NCBI GenBank assembly: GCA_025345505.1
Contig: JANVCC010000076.1
Span: 11,851,832 to 11,915,831 of the forward strand
From: Todiramphus chloris collaris
Lineage: Eukaryota > Chordata > Aves > Coraciiformes > Alcedinidae
Direction of reading: 5' to 3'
Length of the DNA stretch: 64,000 bases
Of the stretch, positions 11,901 to 26,900 are shown one piece after another. Under the pieces are notes generated by a model. That model did no database searches, was not told the origin of the DNA, and saw only the letters and a program-made list of their open reading frames with translations. Both the position numbers and the translations under genes were made by a program. The first letter of the stretch is position 1, and each line of letters opens with the position of its first letter.

Positions 11901-14900
11901 AGTCTTAGTTAAAATGGAAGGGATTAGTTGATGTTTCATTTCTTAAATCCCTGCCTTAGGGTTGATAAAAGGATGGATTTTTCACTTCCTGTGACTCATG
12001 GTTTGAGCTGGGGAAAAAATTTAGAAGTCAGTGCATCCTAACGCTCCTTTGGCAGCTGGTTTTAAAAAAAATCTTAAACTAACCCAAAATCCCAGGGATG
12101 AACATGTTGAAATCGAGTGACTTTGCATGTACCAAATTGCTTGTACTTAGGAACATTGAACTGCAAAAAGAGAAGGGATTTATTTTATTTAAATATATAT
12201 CTTTAAAAAAAAAAAAAAAGATCTTGGGGAATGATGTATTGCAAAATGCTTTTGTTAGGCATGTATATTATTTGAAAAGTTAATGGGAAAATATAATTAT
12301 TGGTGAGTAATCTGTCTTGAAGGCCCCTGGAGATGTTTGACAACACAACTGAGAGCACCATATTTGTTCAGAATCCATGCAGAAAAATTTTGAGTTTTAA
12401 CCATCAGAAAGTTCTTTCAACATGCATCTTGGTTTTTTTCTATCCTTCTAGATAGATTCTTTTTGGTTTGTTTTTTTTTGGTTTGTTTTTTTGGGGTTTT
12501 TTCAGGTCTCACTGCTTTTTCTCTTCGTGGCAGGGATGGACTATCCCTAGAGGTACATGTGCAGCACCTTTGGAGTCTGTGGCTAACTCTTCTGATACAA
12601 CAGTTTATTTTTTGGGTGCAACATTTCATGTGATCAGTTGGATAGCTGTAGTAATTTAGTATTCATTATGTTTTTAAAAATACTTTTTTTGCTTATTGAA
12701 TGTAAAGGATTTGCATGTATAAAGTGTCTTCAGGTATATCTTGATCTTAAGCTTCGCTGAAATACCTTTTAGAAAAGCTTAGTTTTCTTTATAGTATGGA
12801 ATTTATTAATGTTAGGGAATGCATAGCAGAGTTAAAGAATTGTCCTCTAAACCCAGAAAGTACACCAGTAAGTACTTTTACAACTAATGCATATGACTTG
12901 AGTTAGGAATTTTTTATTAGGCATTTTTCTCTAATATGTATGCTTACAATTTAATTTTATTATTTTGCAGAAAATGTAATAAATTTTTCCTTTCCAGGGA
13001 AAGTAAAAGTCTAATTTCTGCAGAGTTCTCTCTTTTAATGCCCATTATAATATGTAGGCAGGATCCTAATGTGTTGACTAAGCAGTTACAGCATTCTTCC
13101 CGTATTCGTGCTGGGCCTCTCTTTTTCCCTTGTATTTGAGGGTATCTCATTTAGCTTTCTGGTTTGTTTATTTATTTATTCTTCGTGGCCATTTTGATAA
13201 TTTGCTGGGTGATTCCATTCCCTTCTGGCTCACTTTTTGTCTTTTTTTTTTTTCTCTTGTGTAGTAATGACTGTCCCAACAGAGGCAATTAGGGACCCCT
13301 CTGTATTTCCAGCCTCCAGGCTTTCACTGACCTGTATGTTTTCTTTGAAATAAAGAACTAGACACGTAAAGAAATAGCTAACTGTGAAGCTGGTATGGTA
13401 TGCCTAGTTAACTTCATAGCATCCAGTGGGAGCTGTAGAAATAAGAAGTATCCCAGAAGCAAGAGGCCGGGAGTTTGCTTTGTTTAAACCTTGAGAATGT
13501 TGATGATAGCTACGCTTGTTTGTTTGTTGATCCTGTAAAGCTTTTTCCCTGGATCAGACTCCTAGAAGATGCTAATGAAGTTTTATGTGAAGCAGCCCAG
13601 GTTTTTTGTCACCTCTTCACATCTTGTACGTGAAAAATGTTGGTGTCTGAAAATGATTCTGAATTTAGTGAGTCCTAAAACGTCCGGCAGAGAATACTCT
13701 TCTAATGCTGTAACTAATTAAGCCTTCTGGAATTATGTTTAATGGCATGTTACAAAGCCCCAGAGGGTGTGCTTAGTTACTGCTGTCATGGCAGACTTCT
13801 AAAAATACAGTGCTCTGGAGGCTTCTGTTAGATTTAAGCAACCTCATAATTTGGTGTTCATTAGTTGAATTTCATGCTTTTCTTTTTACTAGCTGTTAAT
13901 AAGTAACTAGATCGATGGCAACTGTGAAGTGTAGGTTTACCTTTTCTGCCTTCTTGATGAGCATGAGCTAAAATTGGCATGATTTAAGAGCATTTTTTTC
14001 CTAAAAAAACCCAATGCTGCCTCTGTAGTAACTGTAAAGATTATAAAGTAGGTATGAAGGAGGAATCTCACTATATTACAAAGATCTATTGATACTGTGC
14101 CCCAGTAGTGCAGATTACATATTCATTCTGTTATAATGCAGGACAAAATACAAGCTTTTTCTATCAGTTTTCTGTGAAACTGAACTTTTTTAGGTCATGT
14201 CATCATATGGTTTCCCTTTCCTTCTTGAAGAGGCTTGCATACTGAGTGCTGGCTCCATTCCTGACATTGCAATGAACCTGTTAATCTGAAACGCAAAGAA
14301 AATGTGAGTAACCGTGGGGCTCTGCTGCAGGAGCCCAGCCAGATCTGGCACGGACGCAGCCCAGTGCCCTGCACATCTCCCCATGCTCCACAGCAGGCAT
14401 GGCAGCTGAGAGTGGCAGTTCAGCATATCAGCATCCTCAGAAAGTTTAAAGGCTTAGGTGCTCCGTGCTGTCCGGCAACCATGGAAGTTTGCCTCTCCTG
14501 TAGGGCCAGGAGCTTCCAGCCTGGGGAAAGCAATACTGCTTTCAAAGCTGCGTTTGATGGAGACAGTGAGCTGTAATCTTACTTAATTTGAACTTTGACT
14601 TGACCTTAAAATCTTGTCATTCCATTAATATAGCATATTGTATTTTAGAAAATTAGCATGGGTGCCATAATAAAGTGCTAGCATGCAATTATGTGTCTCA
14701 CTTCATAGCTTTTTTGTCTTCTGAAAGGAGTGAAGTACAAAAAGAAGTGTAAGACCAAAATGTGTGAAGTTAGCTTGAAGCAGGGAGACTTTACAAGAAA
14801 GGTCTTTCTTATCACAGTCAAATAGCTCATTATTGTTGAACATATGGTAGTTCCATCAAAGACTGTTCTTTATATAAGGAATTTGAGATGACTTGATTAT

Positions 14901-17900
14901 CTGTCTGAGCATTACTTAAAAATGATGAAGTTAGCATGAAGAGTGACTATGAAGTGCTGTCAGAACTGTGAAATTTGATAGATTTATTTTACTGAGGCTT
15001 TTTATTTTACTGATAACATCTCAGTGTAGAATTTGAGCTTTTTTAAAAGTCTGTGGAATAAAGGTGAGGGGTTTTTTTGTTGGTTTTTTTTGTGTTTTTT
15101 TTTTTTTTTTTTTAATAGTATTTAGGCAGGAGTTGAGCTCAGGGAATATCAGATGAATATTGTGTTTTAACTTGGGACTGTCTGTGCTTACTCCCTGAAG
15201 GCACTGTCAGTGTACATCCCAGCTGGTTAGGATAGTGATCTTTAAAAGCCCTTTTGGGAAAAATTAGATCTTTTCTTCTTTCTCTCCCTTTCTTTCCAAG
15301 GGAAAATATTTTTCAGTGTTCTTTCTGCCTTGAACAGACCTGTTAAGTATCATTTTTGTAGGTTTAGTAAATACACTAATACACAACAGCAAGCATCATT
15401 CATGCCCAGATAGTAAAATTTTCTATAGTTATGTCAGCCATGCAAGTGCCTTTTGGCTCTTCCAGCTTTCCCTATTAGCCTGCTTGCATCTGTGAAACAG
15501 GGTTGAAGAACGAGGCCCATTTCAGCTATATTTTTTTGGGGTTTTTTTTTGGGTTTTTTTTTGTTGTTGGTTTTTTGGGGTTTTTTTGTTATTTTTTGTT
15601 TTGTTTCGTGTTTTAGGTTGACTAGGCTACTTGGTATTTGTATCTGAGTAGACAGCCATCTGTCCCTCAGGTCGTGCCAATTATGCCAACTCTTGAAAGC
15701 AGCCAGAGAAATTCAGTTCTTTCACTCAGCCTGCACAACTGTTTCTTTCACCTTTGGTCTACGAAGGATTTTGGCCTGGAGTGGTTATTTTCTGTTGCGT
15801 AACTACTGCTTGCCAAATGGTGGTGTAAATGAATGAAGCAAACCCAAAAGCTCATGGCAAGACATCTGTAAGTAAATAACTGTTATGGCAAATCTAAAAA
15901 GGTGGAAAATGATTGAATAAAAACCTGCTTTTAATGTAGAAGGGTCAACTGTATAGTAATAATCTTTAAACTAACTGCAGCTAGCAATATAAGGTTTGTA
16001 CGTGAATGGGCGAGGGTTTCAGTGAATTGCTTGTTTCTTCTGGGTACCCCACACATTCTCTCTTCTTTATCTGAAAGCAACTGCAGGAAGAAGGACTCAC
16101 CTCAAAACACAATGTGACCTGACAGTAGAGTCATGCCTGATTTACAGTGTCATACTTAAGTCTCACTCTCATGTGATAAATAAATCAGGATTATTTATTA
16201 TGCTAAACAAATCAGGATTATAGCCCTAATTTAATCCTGAAACACAAAACGGATTGTGTTTATGGAAGGGGAAAGTGAATCAGTATTACCCACATAAATA
16301 CTCTAGCAAAACATAGATATTTCTTCTGAAACTAGATCTCTGCCTTCGTAATTCTTACTTTTTGAGAATCTTTGAGAATCTTAGTGCTTTATCAGAGAAT
16401 TGTATGTGGTAGGGTATTTGTTCAGGTAATTCCCTGAGAAAACCTTCACTTACTTGTGTGTCTGATACTTTTTTGTTTAAAAATCACTGACATGTTACAA
16501 TCCAAAACTAAAAAATACACACTCGTTACCTCTTCACTACTTCTGTAAAAAGACAGAACTTGCACACTGGTAGAATCAATAGCATGATTATTTTGGGACA
16601 AGAGTTATTCACTTAAAAGAATCAGTGCACCAGCCCTTCATTTTGAACAGCGAATATAACTTGGTTTTTAGGTCTCCTTTTTCTCCAGAAAATTATTTTT
16701 ATTCCTTACCTTCTCTCATATTTTTGAACTGACTCCTTCAAAGATTGCATTAAAAATGAGATCTTTTTATGCTAAAATTTGTAGGATGCATGAAGAGAAG
16801 AGAGTTTCTTTATTGAACATTTTTCCAGTATACCAATAATGCAGTATTTGAGAAAAAAAATATTACTGAGTACAGAAATATGGTGTGCCCTGAGTCTGTC
16901 TCTTCTCTTTTTCTATGGTCTATTTCCCATACCATTTTTATGGTATTCTTTTGCTAAAAAAAATACTCTTCCATTTCTGAGTTAAAAGGTTAAAAATTCC
17001 TATTCTCTATTGCTTTAATCTCTACTCTTCCCTGTATTTCTTGAACTCCTGCAGTCTCCCAGTTGCTTCTGTCATTATCCTTCTCTCTTCTAAGTCCCAG
17101 CAAACATGATTTTCAATTTCATATTGCTGAAGCGACTTACAGTGACTGAAGGTAAGACATGGCATGCGTTCCTCTTTCACAAATGTTCAAACAAACAAAC
17201 AGAAAAGATCTTTCAGTTGTATTTACATAACAAATATACGTCTGCTGTCTGTGCTTCACTAAGATGAGGTCCCATCCCTGTTAAGTTTTATTTTTTTACT
17301 CAACAGTAATTGCTGAGTGGCTTCTTTTAGTAACGTTCTACACATCAGGTCTGTTTCCAATATTTTCAGATTGTTCTTTGGCTGTTAATCTTTGCATTTT
17401 TACTTTCCCTGTAGTATTAGTCTGCTTTCTGGCGTCAAGTTTTTTTATCTTTCTTTGAAATCTCGAGGAATGCTTTGAAGTACTTTCTCTTCATGCCTTC
17501 TGTCAATTGCATTTAAATTTTTCAGTGGTGGGTTACGTTTAACAGAAGTACATACACCCATCTACTGCAGACGTCACCCTAAAACTCTTGAGCTGCTTTT
17601 GTTTAAGCTAAAAGCAAACAAGCCCTTGCTTCTGGCCTGAAACAAAGCGTAGTGAGCTTCAAACTCAAAGTAAATAACTTTGCAAATTATAAACAATTAA
17701 AAAAAATGGATGTCTTGAATTCTTCCACAGTGCCACAGTGAGTGATGCTCACCGTAGCAGTAGTTTTCAATACTGTTTTTGGTTGAGTGATTTGGCTGAA
17801 TGAATACTGAGTGTATATTTCTCTTTAAGACCGTAATGACAGGGGGCTAAGAGCTGTGAATGCTCGTGGTGGTTAACATGTGAGGCCTTGGTTTGATTCT

Positions 17901-20900
17901 TGTCCAGTGTACACACTCTAGGGTCTGTGTTTGCATGGCTTACACCAGGTTTGTAGAGATTTTAATATGCCAGAAAGACAAGCTCCATGCTTGGTGGGAT
18001 ATTGGTGGTTAGAGTGGTTAAGAACGAGGAACCAGAAGGAATGTGACCAACAAAAACTTTTTCTGGAGAATAAAAATCCAGTAGTGTAGAGCTAGGAAAG
18101 TACTGGGGAAGTTTTGAGAAGGAAGAGAGAACTGAAACCTGCTGCTGTTGTGTGTCAGGGTTAAATGTTCCTCCTCCAAATGTACATCACCAACTTGCCA
18201 AAATGGAACCCTAGTAATAACGTGTGCACAGTATATTAGAAACTGCCTGTGTACATCTCATCTGTATCCTCTGATACCAGACCCCAAGGCCTGGGGTGGA
18301 ACTGCTGGCTATCATCAGCACATAGCACACGCAAACTGTTACACAGATGTATAGTTAAACATTGTGAGACCTTTGCAAAGTAAGAAAGAACATCCCTTTG
18401 AGTGACTTTGGGATGAATTAGTGTCGAAGCTAGGCCAGTGGTCAGTTAATTGACCACAGTGGTCTGTAAAATTAAAGAAAGGGGTTTCCCAACTCTCCTG
18501 TTTTATACACACTGGTTACTTCACTAATCTGTCTTCTTGCAGGCTCCCACCATATTCTGCAAACTCTGAAAATGTTCCTGTGGAGAATTATTTTAGTTCT
18601 TAACTTTTAAAATTATTTAGTCTCCCTTCCTTCTTTGGACAACTTTCCCTAGATGGTGTTTTCCAGCTTTCTTGCATCATCCTTAATCATGTCTGATTCA
18701 GAGCAGTCAGAACAAAACTTTCTAGTACAGTAGACTATCTTTCTGTAGTTGTTTTCCACATCTAGTCAGTCACACTTGTGGCAAGAGGTTGTTCCTATGT
18801 TGGACCAGACACCTCTCTTAACATGCAAGGTAGACAATGCATAGCTTTTTCTCCAGATCAATCTTACTGCTATTGGCAGCAGATGGATTTCTCTCAGGGT
18901 GGTTAAATGTTCCTTGTGAAATGACTTACCAGTTCCCTTGAAAAATGTCCCAAGATTGCTCCAAGTATTGAAATCTTTGATCTGCTGCTGTGTTTCTTTG
19001 CAATCAGTCTTTTCTGCAGCTGGTGAGTGAGAAAGTCACTGTGTTTAGCCAGATGTGATCCTCTGCTGTCATTCATACACAACACTTGCAAATTCTGCTG
19101 TAATGCCATATAACCTGTCATCTGCCCTTACCTCTCAATTAAGTGTTTGAGAGCTCCTTTATCCTTGCTGACTGCCTTTCCTTCTTTCACGTATAGTTAC
19201 TTTCAGCTGTGTTCCCACCTCTGCATCCAAGCCTTCCTGCTTCTTCCATTGTCATAGATTCCTTGCACAGACCTCGGCCATCTGGTCTTTGCCCTTTGCA
19301 TCCTTGTCCTGTGTTTGGTTGTGGTTTTGTTGTGGGTTTTTTCAATATCTTGCTGCCTTCTACTATTCCTTTTCTTATGCTCATCTTTTATTTGTTGGCA
19401 TGGGAATACCCACTGTGACAAATAATACACAGGGCTCTGGTTTCATTTTCTAAATTCTTGATTGTGAAGACAGAATACAAAAAAAAGAACCCAACCAAAC
19501 AAACGCACAAGAAATTTAAATCTGTGAGAGAAGACAGCAAAACCTTTAATAAAATTGTATAAAAATAATCAGTGTTTTGAGATAGAGGAAGATCTTCTGA
19601 CCTTGTGGCATGTCAGTCTTGCATATTATGTAAGTTGGAATCTAAGAAATTTCTGTAGTTCTCAGTGTTTGTCATTAGTTAAATTAAAATTAATGTTTGG
19701 CATGATTAAATGCTGTGAAATATAGAGGACCAAGAAAGTAATAAGATGCCATACAGGGAAACATGCTTCCAAGCTGGATACCAGCTTTTATGATTTTATT
19801 GCAAGTCCCTGAATGCTCCTTCTATGCTTCCATCTTGGAGAATGCAGAAACATTCCTACAGAACTTCATGAATATTAAAAAACAGAGAAAGTGACACCTT
19901 TATGGCCTTTCTTGCATATACCTGTCTTCTGGTATATGGGCCTTGGCTCATGTAAGAAGCTCCTTGGCTTCTCTGCTCCCTCTGTGAGTTTTGGTTCAGA
20001 AAAACACTTTGTTCAAAAACACTGACCCACGTATGCTCTGGTGTTTGTCTTCCCTGGGCTTCATGAACTGCAAATTGCACCTAAGTACTTGTCCTCTTCT
20101 GAACTGTGTATTTCTCATTAGCATGGTGTAATGTGAGGGCTGACACACTTCATTTTTTCAGAATGCTGTGGAAAGCACAGAAAGCATGCTGCTTAACTAT
20201 TCACCAAAATGAAGATGTTGGTGTGCTTCAAGCCACATGCTGAAACCCCAGCTGCCTCTGTGGTTACTTGCCCCGAGAGCAATGAGTAAGCAGCTGGATG
20301 TATTTTTCCCCAAATTGTAAATACCATTAGTATCATTTCTGTATACATTGAAGAAAAACTAGAGCATTCTTTTTGACAGGACACCTTCTTGTCTTCTGTA
20401 TGTATGCTTACACATGCATAAACAAAAGAGTAATTAATTAAAAAAAAAAAAAATTGAGCTACAAAAAGAACTTTTAAACCCAGTACACTGCAGTTGGGCT
20501 GGGTCCTAATCTGTATGGACCATCAGCGTGGAGTTTCTTTTTACCATATGGCTGATAGCTTAGACTTGGCACTAAACTCTGCCTGGTATTTATCATGCAT
20601 TTACATGTACTATATAATTCTGAAAATACAGACTGAACATGAATTTAAATAAAAATTGAGAGGTGATTATAGCTCCAAACCTGTTCTGTTTGCGTTATAT
20701 GAGTGTGGTCTTGGTGTTCCAGCTGCACAGGAATAGAAATGATATGGTTAAATTATGAAGGCTAGGGATTGGAAGCGATGTCTAGGGACATTTTCCACTT
20801 AGTGGGAAAGGGACTGTAGGAGTGGATGCTTCATGTGAGGGATTTTGGGGGAAGGCAGAATAAAACCTGGGCTCTGACATCCACTGTCATTGTCTTCATG

Positions 20901-23900
20901 ATTAGTCTGGTATACTAGTTTTCTACCTGTCTGGTGCTTAAAGCTAAACCAACGAGTAAGTACTTAACAAAGCACAGTATTGTTGGTTCTTCTTGTTGTT
21001 GTTTGGGTTTTTTTGTTTTGGTTTTTTGTTTTGGTTTTTTTTTCTTCTTCCTCTGTTGTTGATTTCAAATACAGTGAGTAGTTTCCAAACTAGATTTTAT
21101 TAGATTTTTGTTGTTGTTGCATTCTCATTCATCTCAGTTAAGATTTCAAGGTGCTTTGGCTCACGCTGAGTATAGTGTCCCTAAGGGGCAAGTCATGAAG
21201 AGTTTCCAAAGTTTTCATGAAGAGTTTCCAAAGTTTCTCTGGAGAAATTCCAACCAAACTGGAAAGGCCTGGTTCAAGATGGATGTCAGGTCAATGGGGA
21301 GAGAGATCACAATTAATGAGTCTTCCTGAAGCAACAGGAAAGTGGAGGGAGTATTCACACTGGCCCTTGTAAGGTGTGACTTCTGTGAGATTCCTCTGTC
21401 TCGGACCCGAGGGAAGGGCACTCTAAAGTCTAGCAGTGTCAGAGCAGCACAGAAAAAGAGAGCCATGGCTTTAAATGCCTTTGAGCTACAGAGGCTTCTA
21501 TTCATCCATATGCAAAAGGATTGGGGCCATGCCAATGGCATTACCAGAAGACTGGTTATCAGGAGCTGAGCAGGTGGATCTGCTACAGCTTTTGTCACTG
21601 CTTCCATTCAATAAGGAGAGCTGGAAAAGAACCAAAGGAAATAATCTAATCCAAAGCCTCCATGTCATGAAGTCCTTTGCATAGAGATCCCAGATTATGG
21701 TATGAAATGGGATTTTGGTTCCATGCTGAACATGCAGTAAATAAGAGTATTTGCCACACGAGTGAAAATTTCTTAGACTTTGTTTCCTGTAATTCTTTTC
21801 TGTGGTTTAGAGCCTCAAACTTATATATGGGTAGTTTTGTATTTAGTTTGTTTATTTTTATTACACAAGTTATAAATATACATGTTCTATTTAGAATACA
21901 GAAATATATTATAAATATAAATATATATATAAATTCATAAATATCCACCTGATTATTTAAATATATTTCTATGTATACACATTTTGTAGGTATATTTACT
22001 GTGCTACTGAAACATACTGATTTTGTTTTTGTTTCCTTTACCAGTTGGCTGAAAGCAGTCAGAAGAAAGAGGCCTTACAAAAAAGCATTGAGAAGTCAAA
22101 AATTGGACGAGAAGACACTGTAAGTCGCTTTGGGGGAGAGGCATTCCTAACATGAAATAGGGCTACAAGCATGCATGGTTTGTAGATACTGATGTAGTTG
22201 TTGGAAATCCATTAAGAATTCTAAATACTGGAGAAAAGAAAGAGCCAGAAAAAAAATCAAATATTAGATTATTCCTTAGTTGATCATGCACTAATGAGTA
22301 AAATGTTGACAACTAACTGCTCCAAGTCAGAGAAATTGTGTGACTGCCTGAATTCCAGGCTTTTTAACATTTAAAGATATTTGAGTACTTGAACTACCCA
22401 GAGTTATGTACCAAAGCTGCTAATGGTTGCTGTACTGCCAAATCTAGTAACTGCAAACTTAGGTGTTTGCGTCTTATTTGTTATCTTATTTATAATCTAG
22501 ATTTCCAAATTACTATTCTGAGCAGCCATGTAAGCTTGGTGCTCTTTTTATGCTGAAGCTGTTAACACTGCAAAAGAATATTTAGGCTTCATATTTACCA
22601 TGCATATGAAGTAGCATATTAGTTAGAAATACTTCGTATGGTATTCTAAGTTGCTGATTTGCTTTGAGATGCTCAGTCTAAAGTGGTTTCAATGTCCAAT
22701 TAATAAATGCATAAATAGGGTTGGCCAGCATTCAGGTAGAACTGAATTTTGTAGGAAAGCACCAAATCTTAGAAACCAAAATGTTCTCTAGAAACACTCA
22801 GGATTTGACTGTAATCAGGGATTCACAGGCAGGTTCCTCATGCATTTGTGCTTGTCAGGTTTCCAAATGATCCTACCCTAGTCACAAGAAGCTATTGGTC
22901 CTGGAAATCCTGTTCTGGCTGATGCTTCCAACATTTTAGTTCCAGGTTCTACATCAGGAAGAAGTTCTGAGAAGTCTAGATCACAGTGTAGGTCTCTGAG
23001 CAGCTGGCCTCCATACCCCAGCATCTGGACGCTTTTGATTTCAAATCTGTCTTTTCAGAACGTGCTGAATCCAGACTGATGGCAAAAGCACAGGGAATGT
23101 GTAAGCTTGGAAAAAAAACCAAAACCACAAACCCAAACACCTCAGATAACTGGTCTGCCATGGAGATTGCCATTGGCTAAAAAACCTAGCAGTTTACAAA
23201 CTCATGCTGTGTGGCTTTTTAGGCTCCCCAGTGCTCCAGCATGAGTTCTTTGAATATCAGGCAGTTACAGTGTTTGGCTGTAACTACAGACTGAATTAGA
23301 AGTATGTGCTGAGCTGGCTATGGGAGTGCTCATGTTAAGTCGGTGTCTGCAGATCCTGATTGATTAACAGAGTATTTGAGGTCAATATTGTATACTCTCC
23401 CAGCAAAGACTACCATGTCATAAATATCTGAGTTTATTTTTGAGGCCGCTGCTCTTACATGGTGTGGTATTTTTTTGAAGGAGAAAAATAAATTCAGAGA
23501 GTGATCATACACAGCATCTCTGTTTGTGGAAGTGTGAATTGTAGGTTTTCCTGTAATGCTGTCTTTAATTACAGGACTAGCACTCCTAAGTATCATTTAA
23601 ACCTTTAAGTCCAACAATTAAGAGATCTGTTTGGAGTTTGTCAAGCCAAGTCCCATTCAGAGGTTGTAGAAAATCATTCTTTTGTTTATTCATTTTGGCC
23701 TTCATTTTTTTTCCTTTCCAGATTGATGTGATATCATTAGCGTTACTGAGAGGTTTGTGTGTGTATAAAATGCTCAGCTGGTTCATCGACAGAAAGCAGT
23801 AGTGAAAACAGCTTTTAAATTTACATCTGTCTGTTTTGAAAGCTATTCTGTGCAATAATTGCTGATTTTTATTTTGAATCCTCAGGCGGAACGTGCAGCT

Positions 23901-26900
23901 CTAATAAAGGAACTTGCTGCCCTTCGGCAGAAAAAAGAGCAGCTAAAAGCAGAACTGGACAAATACAGAGAATGCGATCCAGACGTCGTTGAAGAAATGC
24001 GTAAGTTGTGTGTTGCTTAAAGGGAACTTTTGCACTAAAAGGTCTGCATTTCCTTAGCTTAAAATCTGGTATGCAGAGACAAGCAAAAGTATGGCTGCTT
24101 TCCTTTTTAAACCTCTGAGCAATACGATACAAGTACACTGACCATTTCTTTTCATGTTCTGTCATTTCATATAAAGGGCTTTTTACTGATATTTACTCTG
24201 CCAGCAACTGAGCAATTAACAAATACTCTTAAAATTGAAGTACTCTGGTGTGTTATATCAGGACCGTTCACTACTAGAACCATATTAATTCTATAAATTG
24301 TAGGCATGCTAAGCCCTGGAATATATGTAGGAATAGTAGTTACTGGCTCCCACTTACCTTCATTTCCATGCTGGCAAAACTGGTATCTTTCTACTTACTT
24401 TATCTTGCCTCTTTGGAACATAAGCGTTTAATTAGAGACACTAAATTGCAACTTATTTGTAAGTATGGTGACTTACTGTTTGTGCTGTCACTGACATGCT
24501 GGGTTTTGGTTGGAGTTTCTAATTCTAGTGGAATATGAGGAATGATGAGTGATTTCAATATTTAATACAGAATTGGGCACTGAAATGTTCTTAATATTCT
24601 GGTCCTTAGCATGAAAAATGAAAAGCATGCATGAAATTTTATTGAATTTTCTCTACTTCAGTTTTCATGTTTTATTTATTAGGCTCTTAGGTTGCTACTC
24701 AAGCACCACTGCATATTCAGTTGCTGTAATGCCAAAATGCCATTACAGAGTGATCAGAAACAGGCACAGACCTTTCTCTGAGAAGATATCTGACTGAATC
24801 TTTCTCTTCCCTTATTCTTCTAATGGAGTCCACAGCTTTAGAAATGTGCTGAGGGAAAACCAGGAACAGAAACAGAGTTGGCAGCACACCCCAAAACTGG
24901 GCAGATATTATTTATTTTGAGGGGCTGTGACATTTTTTTTGTCAGCTGCATTATCTTTCCCCAAGGATGAAATGGTACGCCAGGGAATCAGCAAACTTGA
25001 GACCTGAGGTTAGTTACTGTGCTGTAAATCCCGCGCCGTGTGCTCTCCCGAGGACAAGGAACAGACACGTTCCAGCTGATTCCAGCTGTAAAAATGAATG
25101 AGGTTAGGCAGATAACTGAAAACAGAGGGATTCCTAGAGCCAAGTATTTTTACTGCTGAGCTACCCTTACAGGAAGCATCGCACGGAATGGTTTGAGGAC
25201 CCTCTCTTTTGAAGTAGTCGCAGTAAGCATGTTTCTAAATACCAGGCGCAAGCGGGAAATCACAGTTGGAATGCTGGGGCAAGCTGCATTAACTGGCAAC
25301 ACAGAGACTTAATGTCTTGCATGGAGGGAAAGGGAAGAGGTGTTATAGTTACTTCAGTCATGCCCTTTTTTTGATTATTTGGGGTTTTTTTGGTTTAGCT
25401 TGTTTTGTTTTTTTTTTGTTAAAAGTGTATAGAAGCTCCATGTGAGCTTCTGCGATGGAGGGATGAGCATTTAAGGGAGTTGGTGAGGTTAGCCTGGTAG
25501 GACTACCTGTAGGATTCCCAAGGGAATATGCAGTAGTGCTTCAAAAGTAGTACGTCCCTGACCTTTGATTAAAAAGTCTCTGCTGCTTCGTTTCATCAGT
25601 TGTTGTTGCACTGGAAGTGCACATTGTTGCTGGCAATGTATAAATGGCAATACTAATTTTATGGACTTAATGTCTTTGTCAAAGCTGAATGGATTTTTAC
25701 TGACTTTAAGGGAAAGAGAGGGGGGGAAAAAAAAGAGTTGGGGGGAGCTTTTCTTATGTTCTGGAGTGCAAGGAAGTGCATAGGCATAACAAGATGTGGG
25801 AACTTAGAGATTTTAGCGTAAGAAGGCAATAAAGAATCTCAGGAGGTGTTCAGCTGGACAGGAGAGTTACTGCCAGTGTTTCACAGAATAAATGGTTCAG
25901 AGATTTTAAAGCATTTTCAAACTGCATATGAGTGACTTTTTTTGGGTTATTTTTTTCTACTAGCTGTACAATTTAGATAACATAATCCTTGTGATTATTT
26001 TCCATTAGATCACCTGAGCAGTTTACTGACTCTAAATTACCTTATCTTGATTTGAGTCAGAAATTGGAGATGGCTGTTATGTTATATAACTGCACCCTTC
26101 TTAAGAGTTGGATTGTTCAGCGTAATATGTTTTGTAATGTGTAGTTATTGCTTTCTACATTTGGGGTTTCCCTCTTTTTTCCTCAATGACTTCAGTATGT
26201 AACAAAATCTTTCTGATGCTCAGTATAAAATTTCACTCTATTAAATTTCACATCCCATATCTTAGAGCTGCTTTGATTTTTCGTTGTGGTATTTTAGGAG
26301 TGTATCATATTGTCATCTGATTTCATCAGCCCTCAAATCTGGTGAATGCTTTGCTATGTCTTTTTAATTGCTCTTTCCCTCAAAGGACTATTGCGGAAAC
26401 AAGCCTACTGTACAGTGATGAGCCTCGTTAAAACACACACATACTCTAGTTCCAGGGTCAAAACAAAGTTTGGATGATTCATAGCAAATATCTGAAGACT
26501 CAACTAGAAGCTGAACATCTGTCTTGCTTCCTGAGTCTTATGGTGGGAAAGTCATGTTTGATCGTGTAGCTAAATATACTGTGATGCTCAAGGGGGCAAA
26601 TCACAATGCTAAAATACTAACTCTGGTTTTCACTGACTTCACTGCTAATTGGTTTGATATCAGTATCAAATGTTTTGCTAAGTGTTTTGGCTTAATTTCC
26701 GTGTTTTTTGTATTAGAGAACTGAAGTATAAACTCTAATGCCTTCCCAAGTTTACAGCATTTGAATGCAGAATTTTGGTATTTGTGTGTAAAAATTAACT
26801 GCAGTAAAAAGCAGAAGAAAGAAGATTTAGGGCCTGACCACTAGAGGAAGCTACGTAATAGTCTGGTCTTGTGGATATGTTTGGATAATTCCATTTTACA

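Larger units (their letters stand above)
7112..22044 (+). other. MND1: MND1 intron 4 (14.9 kb)
   Basis: Phase-0 intron from GTAAAT to TTTACCAG. It is mostly AT-rich single-copy-looking sequence. It contains T/G-rich low-complexity tracts at about 10613-10656, 12458-12503, 15068-15113, 15529-15610 and 20990-21060, an A/C-rich tract near 19480, an AT-rich patch at 21868-21970 and a 22-bp tandem duplication at 21193-21236. Open frames up to 130 codons occur on both strands but have no family match. I recognised no intact transposable element. Confidence 0.9.

Noticed and set aside
18438-18457. Short palindrome GTGGTCA ... TGACCAC
   Set aside because: A 7-bp stem with a 6-base loop is expected by chance in a long intron.
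21215-21607. 130-codon minus-strand open frame in intron 4
   Set aside because: No family resemblance, it overlaps frames on the other strand and includes the tandem duplication. Considered chance.
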